Part shown: piece by piece, positions 27,070 through 35,834 of the stretch | How positions within the stretch are numbered: the first letter of the stretch is position 1 | Layout of the letters: the number at the start of each line of letters is the position of its first letter | Source: JABDBL01 sp963845445 | GTDB lineage: Bacteria > Cyanobacteriota > Vampirovibrionia > Obscuribacterales > Obscuribacteraceae | Assembly (NCBI GenBank): GCA_963845445.1 | Contig: CAWJSE010000001.1 | Coordinates: 1-64,000 of the forward strand | Reading direction: 5' to 3' | Length of the DNA stretch: 64,000 nucleotides | The notes under the pieces: model-generated | Seen by the model: only the letters and a program-made list of their open reading frames with translations | Told to the model about the DNA's origin: nothing | Database searches by the model: none | Translations under genes and position numbers: made by a program

Positions 27070-28071
27070 TTAGAATACACCGGCATTCAATTTCTTCAGC
27101 AACGGCATATATTCACTCTCTCTAATTGTGTCTAAAAACTGTTTCCAGAATTCTTCTTTTGTAGGTTGCCATTCAACTTCCCCTGACTGATGGTTTATTG
27201 TTTGCAATTGAATTTTCCCAGGATAGATCAATTCCAATAGTTTTTTTGCCGAAGGGGCATTTCCTGAATATACAAGCTCCAACATATTCTCTACGACGGC
27301 TGGGAAGACTGCCTGTTTGTTGCCTTCATGCTTAAGATATACAGGATCATTTTGAGACAGAATTTGACTATTTAATTTTGCCGCAAGAGAAGCTAAAGCA
27401 GCGGATGATAACGGGGGTTTACGCATGTCTTGAAGGGAGGGAACAAATGATTGGCCATTCCATCTTAGTGTCACCTCAGGGTTAGGACGGTATACATTGG
27501 CGGTAGTCAGACACTCCCAATATAAATAGCCATCGTTGTTGTCGCCCACTTTAATGACATATTGAGCTTTCTTACTAGCTTGATCTGACCTTACAAAAAC
27601 AATCGGGCCAATATGATCTGAGATTTCGAATATTTTTCTAGGACCTTGGGAGGCTAAGGTAAAAATGCTGTACTGATAGTTATTACTATTACCGCCCAGA
27701 GAACGCACCAAAATAATCTCTGGCAGTCCATCACCATTAATGTCTTTGGCTATCGGATAAGGTGATATATTATAACCATCTTCATAGATCTGATTACGTG
27801 TCTGACTGCGCTGTGCATCTATAAATCCGAACAGATTACCATCATCTTGATCACTTTGTTTAAGAGAACGCCTAAGCACCACTTTTCCATTTAAGGATAC
27901 TGTGAAAGACTGCAATTTGATTTCTGAAGGATCTTCCTGATAAAAATGTTCGGTGAATTTATATCGTCCTAGCTGTATGTTTTTTGTAAGCTTTTGCCGG
28001 TCGACAGCCGCTGCAGTTCCACATGTCGATATAAAAAACACGGATATAAAAAACAAAGAAATGATTTTCAT
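27070..28071 (-). CDS. Exported hypothetical protein with a DxNGDG motif
   Basis: This 333-residue protein starts at ATG 28071 with signal peptide MKIISLFFISVFFIS and likely cleavage near TAAAVD. A longer in-frame extension exists but runs through the tRNA-Ser gene and is rejected. The segment AKDINGDGLPEIILVRSLGG resembles a calcium-binding FG-GAP/VCBS-type loop. The rest (FTVSLNGKVVLRRSL, and VIKVGDNNDGYLYWECLT) suggests a beta-rich domain. It then has a helical C-terminus (EEFWKQFLDTIRESEYMPLL). The family is not recognised. The gene starts about 10 bases downstream of the tRNA 3' end and could be transcribed through it. Confidence 0.65.
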   Translation of the reverse strand: MKIISLFFISVFFISTCGTAAAVDRQKLTKNIQLGRYKFTEHFYQEDPSEIKLQSFTVSLNGKVVLRRSLKQSDQDDGNLFGFIDAQRSQTRNQIYEDGYNISPYPIAKDINGDGLPEIILVRSLGGNSNNYQYSIFTLASQGPRKIFEISDHIGPIVFVRSDQASKKAQYVIKVGDNNDGYLYWECLTTANVYRPNPEVTLRWNGQSFVPSLQDMRKPPLSSAALASLAAKLNSQILSQNDPVYLKHEGNKQAVFPAVVENMLELVYSGNAPSAKKLLELIYPGKIQLQTINHQSGEVEWQPTKEEFWKQFLDTIRESEYMPLLKKLNAGVF

Positions 28072-28081
28072 ATAAGAATAG

Positions 28082-28174
28082 TGGCGGAGAGGCAGGGATT
28101 TGAACCCTGGATACAGCTTTTGACCGTATAACTTCTTAGCAGGAAGCCGCTTTCGACCACTCAGCCACCTCTCC
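28082..28174 (-). tRNA. tRNA-Ser (anticodon GCU)
   Basis: The acceptor stem GGAGAGG (28174-28168) pairs with CCTCTCC (28092-28086), followed by discriminator G and an encoded CCA (28084-28082). The anticodon loop CTGCTAA gives GCU, reading AGC/AGU serine codons. The long variable arm (ATACGGTCAAAAGCTGTAT) is the class II feature expected of tRNA-Ser. The T arm has GGTTCAAATCC. Confidence 0.95.
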
Positions 28175-28381
28175 AAGTTCAATGACGCTTAACCATTGGC
28201 AAGAGTCATATAGATAAAAAACTATAGCATGCCAACAAGCATAGAGCTCACTATATACAATTCAAATTCATAATTTCTTGAGTTGGTTTGGGTTGCTTTA
28301 TTAACGGTTGTCTTAGCTGTTAGACCAAATGATTAAAAAGAACCACTCTTTTCAGCAATGGAACAAATAGCTTATCCAAAT

Positions 28382-29278
28382 TTACAACAAACCAAGAACT
28401 ACAATACAAATCCAATAAAAGGAAATTGGCGCACAAAAGATAAGACTATCGCCGCGATCAAGAAAACCACCATGGCCAGGAATGGCTGAACCAGAGTCCT
28501 TTAGTCCAGCATCTCGTTTAAGTAATGATTCACAAAGATCTCCTAGTTGCCCGGCTAAAGATCCCAATATGCCCATAAGCGGTGCCTGTAATAATTTATG
28601 GTGAAAAGGCGGAATGGCAAAGAGCCAATTGTCTGACAAGTAAACAACTAAGGTAGCAAAGAACGTGGCAGCTATAAGCCCAGCGACAGCGCCTTCGATA
28701 GTCTTTTTGGGGCTTATTTGAGGAAACAACAAATGCTTACCAAACTTCTTGCCGACATAATATGCAAAAACATCAGTTGCCCAAATTATAAATAAGCTCA
28801 CCCAAACATAGGCTAAACCTGGCTGTTGCAAAGGATTAGCCATTTTTTCAACTCCAGGCGGGCAAAGATTACGCAATAAAACAAGATGACTAGGAAGCCA
28901 ACCAACATATATAACGCCAAGAATTGTAGTAGCAATATCAGCAATGGTGGCAGGTGGTTGCTCATTACGAAATAAAAGACGGAAAAAGGCTATGCAAAGT
29001 CCGACTGTAAATACTATCGGAAAGTGCTCCAAAGAAAAATTCCAAGGCAGGTCTACCCCTGGAAGAGAAGGCAAAGAAGCCACCACAAAGAAGGCAATTA
29101 TCATGCCAAGAATTATACGAACAGACGGTCTGAATCCTTTCGCACGGGCAATGGCAATAAATTCCTGCCCAGCAATAAAACAAGCAGTACCAAGCAAAGC
29201 AGCAAACAGCACGCCACCCACTATAATGCCAATTATGGCGATAAAAAATAAAGTCCAGCCGTAAATAAGACGCTTCAT
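28382..29278 (-). CDS. cdsA: Phosphatidate cytidylyltransferase
   Basis: CdsA makes CDP-diacylglycerol from phosphatidic acid and CTP in the inner membrane. This 298-residue protein has about eight hydrophobic segments. The C-terminal family signature is seen as SLLKRDAGLKDSGSAIPG, then HGGFLDRGDSL. The upstream segment SPKKTIEGAVAG, then GQLGDLCES, is also typical. ATG at 29278 fits the family start (a transmembrane helix follows at once). It follows the YibE/F gene by 101 bases on the same strand and ends about 200 bases before tRNA-Ser. Confidence 0.93.
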   Translation of the reverse strand: MKRLIYGWTLFFIAIIGIIVGGVLFAALLGTACFIAGQEFIAIARAKGFRPSVRIILGMIIAFFVVASLPSLPGVDLPWNFSLEHFPIVFTVGLCIAFFRLLFRNEQPPATIADIATTILGVIYVGWLPSHLVLLRNLCPPGVEKMANPLQQPGLAYVWVSLFIIWATDVFAYYVGKKFGKHLLFPQISPKKTIEGAVAGLIAATFFATLVVYLSDNWLFAIPPFHHKLLQAPLMGILGSLAGQLGDLCESLLKRDAGLKDSGSAIPGHGGFLDRGDSLIFCAPISFYWICIVVLGLL

Positions 29279-29379
29279 TTTTACTGACGATTATCCAGCA
29301 ATCTATTAATAGCTAATAAGGATAACCGAAAGTCCGTTTTTTGGGCAGCTTGCCTTGAGCAAAAGAGTAAAACAGTCCT

Positions 29380-30546
29380 TCACTTGGCAGCCATTTTGTT
29401 AGGTCTTTTTGTCATAAGACGAGAAGAGGCAAATGCTGTCAGCGGAATAGTCAAAATCAGACCCAGCCCGCCACTTAAGGCTGAAGCTATTTCGGTAGCC
29501 AATAAATCCAGATTAACTAACTTATTAACTGGCATTTGACTGACCAATAATAATAAGGGTAAAGCACTACCAGTATAGGCAAGAATAAGGGTATTGGTCA
29601 TTGTACCCATGATATCTCGTCCAATATTCATGCCAGATTTATAAAGTTCTACTGCTGTAAGTTCTTTATTCACTCTTGCCATTTCGTAAACAGAAGAGGC
29701 AATCGATATCGCCACATCCATAATTACACCCAAAGCTCCTATAAGCATACCTGCCGCTAAAAGTCCTCTATAGAAAGCTGGCTTTTGTCCTGCGATAAGC
29801 ATAGAACCACGCAAGATCTGTGCCTCTTCGCTAGACAAGCCAGTTAATGGCGCATATTTAATCACCAGCGATGCGACGATGCCTGCAATCAAAACGCCAC
29901 CAACAGTGCCAAGGATAGCAGCCGCTGCCTTACGCGTTAGCCCGCAAATAAACAACATGCTCGCAACAGTGGCAATAAAGCAAATGCAGATAGCAGTGAT
30001 CAATGGGTAAACGCCAGCAATGCTCAAAGGCAATAGAACATAGGCAATTAGTAGGACGGTTATTACCAATCCGGCTAATGCTTTTAAACCTGTTTTTCCC
30101 CCTAGGATTAGAAACACCGCTAGAAAAATCAATAGCAAAGCGTATATTGCAGGCGCCCGATGATAGTCTGAAATATTGACTTCTGGCTTATTTCCTGATG
30201 AAGTTATAGAAAGAATTACTTCGGCATTAGGTTTGAGATCTATGTTGTAGGCGGGATTATCGGTGATCTCGTTAGTGACACTAGTCACTAAATTCTTATA
30301 GTCCCCTTCGAGCACTTTCACTTTGGCAGTTTGCTGTTTACTGACCAAACCCGCACCATTCAACAAACTGCTGTTAATGGTTGGCTCTGTAACACTTAAA
30401 ACTCTACCGACAACAAAGTCTTCTTTAAAATTGATAGCTTGCTCTTGGGAGGCTGATGATTTTGAATCTGGAGAAATTGCTTGTGCCGGCGAGTGTGAAA
30501 TCCAAAAAACGGCAAGAAGAAAGAATAAAAGTGTAATTGATTGCAC
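29380..30546 (-). CDS. YibE/F family membrane protein
   Basis: This 388-residue protein has a signal-like N-terminus (LLFFLLAVFWISHSPAQA). A soluble beta domain of about 100 residues follows, then seven or eight membrane segments starting at YALLLIFLAVFLILGG. Characteristic stretches are LKALAGLVITVLLIAYVLLP, GVIMDVAISIASSVYEM and GRDIMGTMTNTLILAYTGSA, which place it in the YibE/F-like family (PF07907). The function is unknown; a transport role is often assumed. It starts 3 bases after the ruvB stop and is probably co-transcribed with it. Confidence 0.85.
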   Translation of the reverse strand: MQSITLLFFLLAVFWISHSPAQAISPDSKSSASQEQAINFKEDFVVGRVLSVTEPTINSSLLNGAGLVSKQQTAKVKVLEGDYKNLVTSVTNEITDNPAYNIDLKPNAEVILSITSSGNKPEVNISDYHRAPAIYALLLIFLAVFLILGGKTGLKALAGLVITVLLIAYVLLPLSIAGVYPLITAICICFIATVASMLFICGLTRKAAAAILGTVGGVLIAGIVASLVIKYAPLTGLSSEEAQILRGSMLIAGQKPAFYRGLLAAGMLIGALGVIMDVAISIASSVYEMARVNKELTAVELYKSGMNIGRDIMGTMTNTLILAYTGSALPLLLLVSQMPVNKLVNLDLLATEIASALSGGLGLILTIPLTAFASSRLMTKRPNKMAAK

Positions 30547-30549
30547 TTA

Positions 30550-31722
30550 TTAAATATCCTGTTCGCTCGGCATGTCCGAAAAAAATAACAATTGTGATCC
30601 GTCAGATTTAAGCTCTCTATTCATATGTCTATAAGCCATGGGAGTAGCTACTCTGCCTCGAGCTGTACGTTGCAGAAATCCTTGCTGAATAAGAAATGGC
30701 TCGCAAACCTCTTCTACAGTTGCACTGTCTTCGCCTAGGGTGGCGGCCAATGTTTCCAGTCCAGCCGGACCGCCGTCATATTGGTCAATCAAAATTTCCA
30801 AAAGTTTTCGATCGGTTAGATCTAGACCCAATTCATCGACTTGATAAATGTTCAAAGCCTCTTCGGTTAAAGCCGATGTTAACGTTTGGAAACCTTTGTA
30901 TTGGCCATAATCTCTCACCAAGCGAATAAGCCGGTTGGCTATCCGAGGGGTACCGCGGGCACGAATAGCGATCAATTTTACCGCTGCATCCTCAAGGCTC
31001 AAATTCATTAGTGACGCGCTGCGGCTAATAATTTCCCCCAATTCTTCTTGCGTATAAAACTCTAAACGACAAATAAAACCAAAGCGATCACGCAAAGCAT
31101 TGGCAATTGATCCGGCCTTGGTGGTGGCCCCTACCAAAGTAAACTTTGGTAAAGGTAAGCGCATTGTACGCGTAGCAGCTCCTTTACCGGCATTGAGATC
31201 AATTACAAAGTCTTCTAGCGCCGGATAAAGCAATTCCTCGGCCACGCGACTTAAACGATGAATTTCATCTATAAACAACACATCATTTTGCTGCAATTGA
31301 TGAACCAATCCAAGTATATCTCTCGGACGTTCAAAAGCAGGTCCGGAAGTGGCATACATACGCGCTCCCATTTCATTAGCGACTATGCGAGCCAAAGTAG
31401 TTTTACCTAAGCCTGGGGGGCCATAGAAAAGTACATGATCCAAGGCGTCCCCACGAGCTTTAGCTGCTTTAATGGAAACGTTAAGCCATTCTTTTAACTT
31501 TTCTTGACCAATATATTCATGCAGAGATTTTGGTCTTAAGCTGGATTCAACAGCCTTGTCCCCTGGGTTTTCTTGGGACGAAAGCACAGTTTGGCGAGTA
31601 CGCTTAAGCTCACCTTTGGATTCAGTATCTTTTATAGATTTTATTTCAGTAGATTTTAAAGAATCAGGCGAACTTTCAGCCGATTCTTGGTTTTTGTCCT
31701 GTTCGTTCGGCACAATAGTCAT
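30550..31722 (-). CDS. ruvB: Holliday junction branch migration helicase RuvB
   Basis: This hexameric AAA+ motor works with RuvA. Walker A is FYGPPGLGKTTLARIVANE, Walker B is VLFIDEIHRL, sensor I lies in FTLVGATTKAGS, and the arginine-finger region is ALRDRFGFICRLEFY. The C-terminal winged helix contains RTARGRVATPMAYRHM. The core begins at SLRPKSLHEYIGQEKLK, so about 60 N-terminal residues, rich in S/E/K, are an extra disordered leader. Total length is 390 residues, against about 335-350 in most bacteria. It is the first gene of the ruvB-yibE/F-cdsA run. Confidence 0.96.
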   Translation of the reverse strand: MTIVPNEQDKNQESAESSPDSLKSTEIKSIKDTESKGELKRTRQTVLSSQENPGDKAVESSLRPKSLHEYIGQEKLKEWLNVSIKAAKARGDALDHVLFYGPPGLGKTTLARIVANEMGARMYATSGPAFERPRDILGLVHQLQQNDVLFIDEIHRLSRVAEELLYPALEDFVIDLNAGKGAATRTMRLPLPKFTLVGATTKAGSIANALRDRFGFICRLEFYTQEELGEIISRSASLMNLSLEDAAVKLIAIRARGTPRIANRLIRLVRDYGQYKGFQTLTSALTEEALNIYQVDELGLDLTDRKLLEILIDQYDGGPAGLETLAATLGEDSATVEEVCEPFLIQQGFLQRTARGRVATPMAYRHMNRELKSDGSQLLFFSDMPSEQDI

Positions 31723-31881
31723 GTTTACTATTATCGCAAAGCTTTATGTGTTTAGTTGCGACAAATTATTTGATGAAAAGAACTCAAGGTGCAATCGATA
31801 AATAATCAGTCATAATGTTCTTTGCATCCAGACCATTAGAGTAAAATTTAATATAGCACTTGAGAATCAAGGTCAACAAAA

Positions 31882-32889
31882 TTGGCAGTTCTGACCACAG
31901 CTAAAACTAAAGAAAAAGCAAAAACAATTGCAAGCAAGAGCTTGAGTGTTGTCATACCTGTTTTCAATGAAGAAGACAATATCGAAGCCTTATGCAGCAA
32001 AACCATTTCGTCCTTAAATCAGTTGGGACATCCTTGGGAGATTATTTTTATAGATGACGGCTCGACTGATACTTCTTACGAAAAGCTAGAGGAAATTGCC
32101 TACGGCCAGTCGAGTTTAAAAGTAATCCGTTTTGTACGTAACTTTGGTCAAACAGCTGCCTTAGCTGCTGGTATTGATTTTGCCAAGGGAGAAATCATCA
32201 TTCCCATGGATGCAGACTTACAAAACGATCCTGCTGATATAGGCAAACTTTTAGACAAACTAGACGAAGGTTATGATGTGGTTAGTGGTTGGCGAAAAGA
32301 GCGCCATGATGAATTCATAACCAGATTAATCCCTTCCTGGGTAGCTAACAAAATTATATCTATAATCAGCGGCGTTCAATTGCACGACTATGGCTGTTCA
32401 TTAAAAGTTTATCGTAGGGAAGTGATACAGGACGTCAAACTCTACGGTGAAATGCATCGCTTTGTGCCTATCTATGCCAGCTGGGAAGGCGCCAAAGTTA
32501 CTGAAATACCTATCACGCACTATGCACGCCGCTTCGGAAAATCTAAATATGGCATATCGCGTACATTTAAAGTTGTATTAGATATGTTTACAGTAAAATT
32601 CCTGTCTAGTTATTTTACTAAACCGATATATGTTTTTGGCATGGCAGGATTTCTCTGTCTAGGAATATCGCTGGCTGCTTTTGCCTGGATGGTAGTGCTC
32701 AAGTATTTCTATAACACCACGTTTGTAGAAACTCCCCTACCGATTCTGGTAGCCATGTTTTTTGTTGTTAGTATTCAATTTATGCTTATGGGTATTTTGG
32801 CAGAAATTATGATGCGCACATACCATGAATCGCAAAACAAACGAATCTATAAGGTCAAATCGGCTTTAAATACCGATAGCCAAATATAA
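31882..32889 (+). CDS. Membrane-bound family 2 glycosyltransferase (DPM1/GtrB type)
   Basis: The N-terminal GT2 domain begins at LSVVIPVFNEEDNIEAL, with the nucleotide-sugar/metal site IFIDDGSTD and the DxD-type motif IIPMDADLQNDP. Two C-terminal membrane helices (VFGMAGFLCLGISLAAFAWM and LVAMFFVVSIQFMLMGILAEI) follow. This is the layout of polyprenyl-phosphate glycosyltransferases that charge undecaprenyl phosphate with a sugar. The sequence YGCSLKVYRREVIQDVKLYG fits that group. The start is TTG at 31882. The HD phosphodiesterase gene follows after 45-65 bases. Confidence 0.85.
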   Translation: MAVLTTAKTKEKAKTIASKSLSVVIPVFNEEDNIEALCSKTISSLNQLGHPWEIIFIDDGSTDTSYEKLEEIAYGQSSLKVIRFVRNFGQTAALAAGIDFAKGEIIIPMDADLQNDPADIGKLLDKLDEGYDVVSGWRKERHDEFITRLIPSWVANKIISIISGVQLHDYGCSLKVYRREVIQDVKLYGEMHRFVPIYASWEGAKVTEIPITHYARRFGKSKYGISRTFKVVLDMFTVKFLSSYFTKPIYVFGMAGFLCLGISLAAFAWMVVLKYFYNTTFVETPLPILVAMFFVVSIQFMLMGILAEIMMRTYHESQNKRIYKVKSALNTDSQI

Positions 32890-32954
32890 ACAGTCGGGTA
32901 CTAAAAATGTTTAGTTTTGAGCTAGACTGATTCTTGATTAGCAAGGAAAGTCAA

Positions 32955-35114
32955 TTGAAAAAACTATCGCCCTCTAATATCGAAAAAAATAATATCAGCC
33001 AGAATAACGCCCCCCATAAAATTTCCCAAGCCTTAGACTGGGAGGAGGATGTACTGCCTTCCGGCCAGAAATTGTTAATCTGGATTTTGACCTGTTTTAT
33101 AGGTATGTCTGGCTTAATTTTTTGCTTTGTTACCCAGCCCTTGTTCTATCCAGAATCAAAAATTGGTGATATTGCAAACCAAGATTTAAAGGCCACAAAA
33201 AATGTTCAAATGGAGGACGAAGAAGCAACAAAACAAGCACGCTTAAAGGCTAGAAATTCAGTTGTGCCAATTTTCAAACCTGCCAAAGTGCAGTATGAAA
33301 AATTTGCACAAGATATACAAGCCGAATTAGACAATATAAAAATTCTACAGAGTAAATTGCATAGTGGCATGAAACATTCTCAATCTACTGCCAATGACAG
33401 AGCAGCTGAGTACTATGAAGTTTATATTGCAGAAGCGGTTCCAGCCAAACAATTTGATACTTTTGCTGCTCAGCTCAGCCTGTGCGCTGAAAAGGTCAAT
33501 AGAGCTTTGCCAAGATTTTCTGTTGAACACTCCTCCTTCTGGTATACTGCGGTGGAAGAATTTTTACCTGATAGCTGGAGCGCTGATTTAAAGAAGCAAT
33601 CTGCATTTTTAATTTGTCGTTTCCTCAGCCCCAATCTTATGATTGATGAAGGTGCGACCCTCTTAAAAGCAGAACAATTAAATACAGCTGTGCAGCCAGT
33701 AATTCGACATGTAGCGCCAGGCACAGTACTGCTCAGAAAAGGTGAATTAGTCAGCGAAGATAATATCAAGCTTTTAGAAGCAGCTGGCGCCACTGGACAA
33801 ACTCGTTGGCCGTTGATTTTTATGCTGGTATTATCCCTGGTAGCAAGTTGTACTTTAGTGGGAGTCTACCTCTATACCTTTAGGCGCCGATATCTATTTT
33901 CTTTACCCGCTTTAGGCCTAATCTTTACTACCAGCATTATTGTGTGTGCTCTGGCTTTCCCCTTAAGCAAAAACTTTCAACATTTTATTCCATTGCCAGC
34001 CTTGGCATTGATTCTAACTATCTTTTTTGGGCGCTCGCTAGCCTTTATAGTCACCTTTCCTTTACTTATCCTACTCACTGTAGAAGGCACAATAAGTATC
34101 AATAATTTATTTGCTCTTGGCGCCGGCTGTTGCGCAGCAATAATATCTTATTCGAAGAAAAGACATGATTTAGTAGTTACTGGATTGGTAGTGGGAATTG
34201 CACAGGCCATGGGATTTTTGGCTTCGCTCGCTTTTGCTCAACCCATTTCTGGCATTGCTGCACTAGGCAAGTTGGTGGTACTCGAATATATAGGAGGATT
34301 GGCATCTGCAATTATTTCAACTGGTAGTTTGCCATTTCTAGAAAACCTATTCGGTTTGCTTACTCCTTTCAGCCTGGCTGAACTGACTAATGCTGAACAA
34401 CCGTTGCTAAGAAAATTAGAAACACAAGCCCCTGGCACTTACCAGCATAGTCTGGCTGTAGCTAATTTAGCAGAAGCCGGAGCAAGAGCAATAGGCGCTG
34501 ATGCCAATCTGGTTAGAGCAGGAGCTCTTTATCATGACCTGGGTAAATCAGCAGATCCAAAATATTTTATTGAAAATCAATTGGGTGAAAAAAATCCTCA
34601 TGATGATATATCACCTGAAGAAAGTAGAGAAAAAGTACTCAATCATGTAAAAAATGGTATTGATTTGGCTGTAAAACACAATTTACCCAAGGCCATTAGA
34701 GATTTTATTCCCATGCATCAAGGCACCTCTTTAATGGCTTATTTTTATCATAAAGCTTGTGTGAGAGACGGTATAGATAATGTAGATCCGGAATTTTATC
34801 GTTATCCTGGTCCCAAACCACATTCAAAAGAGACAGCCATTGTTATGCTTGCGGATGTATCAGAAGCCGTTACCCACAGCATGGAGAATCCCAGTCAAGA
34901 AGAAGTTGATGAGGCTTTGACTAAAGTATTAGAGAATCGCTGGCAAGACGGACAATTGAATCAATCAACATTGACCTACAAAGAATTACAACAAGTTAAG
35001 AATGCTTTTGCCAAAGTCTGGCGGGATTTGCATCACTATAGACCAAAATACCCAACCACCACCACCGGACATATGCCTATGCCACCGCAGCCGGTGACAC
35101 CCCATAACACTTAA
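32955..35114 (+). CDS. 7TM-HD family phosphohydrolase, PgpH-like
   Basis: The layout is one N-terminal membrane helix (LLIWILTCFIGMSGLIFC), a large extracytoplasmic domain (about residues 65-280), seven membrane helices (about 285-470) and a cytoplasmic HD domain. HD landmarks are QHSLAVANLAEAGA, LYHDLGKSADPKYF with the H-D pair, and FIPMHQGTSLMAYFY. PgpH proteins of this type hydrolyse cyclic di-AMP, so this gene suggests c-di-AMP signalling. TTG at 32955 is preferred because AAGGAAAG lies 5 bases upstream; TTG at 32934 would add seven residues. No diadenylate cyclase is in the window. Confidence 0.85.
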   Translation: MKKLSPSNIEKNNISQNNAPHKISQALDWEEDVLPSGQKLLIWILTCFIGMSGLIFCFVTQPLFYPESKIGDIANQDLKATKNVQMEDEEATKQARLKARNSVVPIFKPAKVQYEKFAQDIQAELDNIKILQSKLHSGMKHSQSTANDRAAEYYEVYIAEAVPAKQFDTFAAQLSLCAEKVNRALPRFSVEHSSFWYTAVEEFLPDSWSADLKKQSAFLICRFLSPNLMIDEGATLLKAEQLNTAVQPVIRHVAPGTVLLRKGELVSEDNIKLLEAAGATGQTRWPLIFMLVLSLVASCTLVGVYLYTFRRRYLFSLPALGLIFTTSIIVCALAFPLSKNFQHFIPLPALALILTIFFGRSLAFIVTFPLLILLTVEGTISINNLFALGAGCCAAIISYSKKRHDLVVTGLVVGIAQAMGFLASLAFAQPISGIAALGKLVVLEYIGGLASAIISTGSLPFLENLFGLLTPFSLAELTNAEQPLLRKLETQAPGTYQHSLAVANLAEAGARAIGADANLVRAGALYHDLGKSADPKYFIENQLGEKNPHDDISPEESREKVLNHVKNGIDLAVKHNLPKAIRDFIPMHQGTSLMAYFYHKACVRDGIDNVDPEFYRYPGPKPHSKETAIVMLADVSEAVTHSMENPSQEEVDEALTKVLENRWQDGQLNQSTLTYKELQQVKNAFAKVWRDLHHYRPKYPTTTTGHMPMPPQPVTPHNT

Positions 35115-35157
35115 TTTCTAAGACGTAAGAATATTCTGTGAAGCCAATGATTCGACT

Positions 35158-35829
35158 TCAAGCTTGAGCCAAACCCAAATTGAAAGCCTTATCTTCCAGT
35201 AATTGGGATAAATGATGCATCTCACTAAAAATGTGGTGAGCACCTGCTTTAGATAGTTCTTCGGCAGCGAAAGTACCTGTATAAGCAAAAACTGTCATTC
35301 CTGCGCTAGCGCCAGCTTGCACGCCGGTGGGAGAATCTTCTATGACAGCGCATCTCGACTGCGGTACGCCCATCTGTTCTGCAGCATATAAATAAATATC
35401 TGGTGCCGGTTTTCCGTGCTTAACCTGCGACGCACTAAAAATGCCATTTTCAAAACGCGGCAGTAGATCAACAATTTTCAAAGCTGACTCGATCCATTCT
35501 TTATTACTACTTGATGCTACACATACTGGCTGAGTAATGCTTTCCAATGCCTGGTGAATTCCCTCTATAGGCAGCAGCTCCGCCTGGAATACTTGCAAAA
35601 CACGACTTTGCAAACTGCTACCAAAGTCGGCTGACAGCGGCTTGCCAATGCGCTCTTCAATATAACGTTTATTAGTAGGGATTGATTTGCCAACGAAGGC
35701 ACTGATCGCTTCATCGTGAGTCATTTTGAGTCCCAATTCAGCAAGCGCTTCGACTAGAATACGGCAAGATATTGGCTCACTGTTAATGAGTACTCCATCG
35801 CAATCGAAAATGATCAAATCAAATGACAT
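35158..35829 (-). CDS. HAD-superfamily hydrolase (beta-PGM/Gph-like)
   Basis: This 223-residue HAD subfamily IA protein has motif I IIFDCDGVLINSEP, motif II CVASSSNKEWI, motif III GKPAPDIYLYAAEQMG and motif IV CAVIEDSPTGVQAG. The four-helix cap between motifs I and II matches beta-phosphoglucomutase and sugar-phosphatase members. The substrate cannot be told. The gene begins 5 bases after the rsmD stop, so the two are co-transcribed. It converges on the HD gene at 35114. Confidence 0.82.
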   Translation of the reverse strand: MSFDLIIFDCDGVLINSEPISCRILVEALAELGLKMTHDEAISAFVGKSIPTNKRYIEERIGKPLSADFGSSLQSRVLQVFQAELLPIEGIHQALESITQPVCVASSSNKEWIESALKIVDLLPRFENGIFSASQVKHGKPAPDIYLYAAEQMGVPQSRCAVIEDSPTGVQAGASAGMTVFAYTGTFAAEELSKAGAHHIFSEMHHLSQLLEDKAFNLGLAQA

Positions 35830-35834
35830 ATTGG

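Noticed and set aside
28072..28182. N-terminal extension of the exported protein gene to 28182
   Set aside because: It runs through the complete tRNA-Ser gene; ATG 28071 gives a clean signal peptide.
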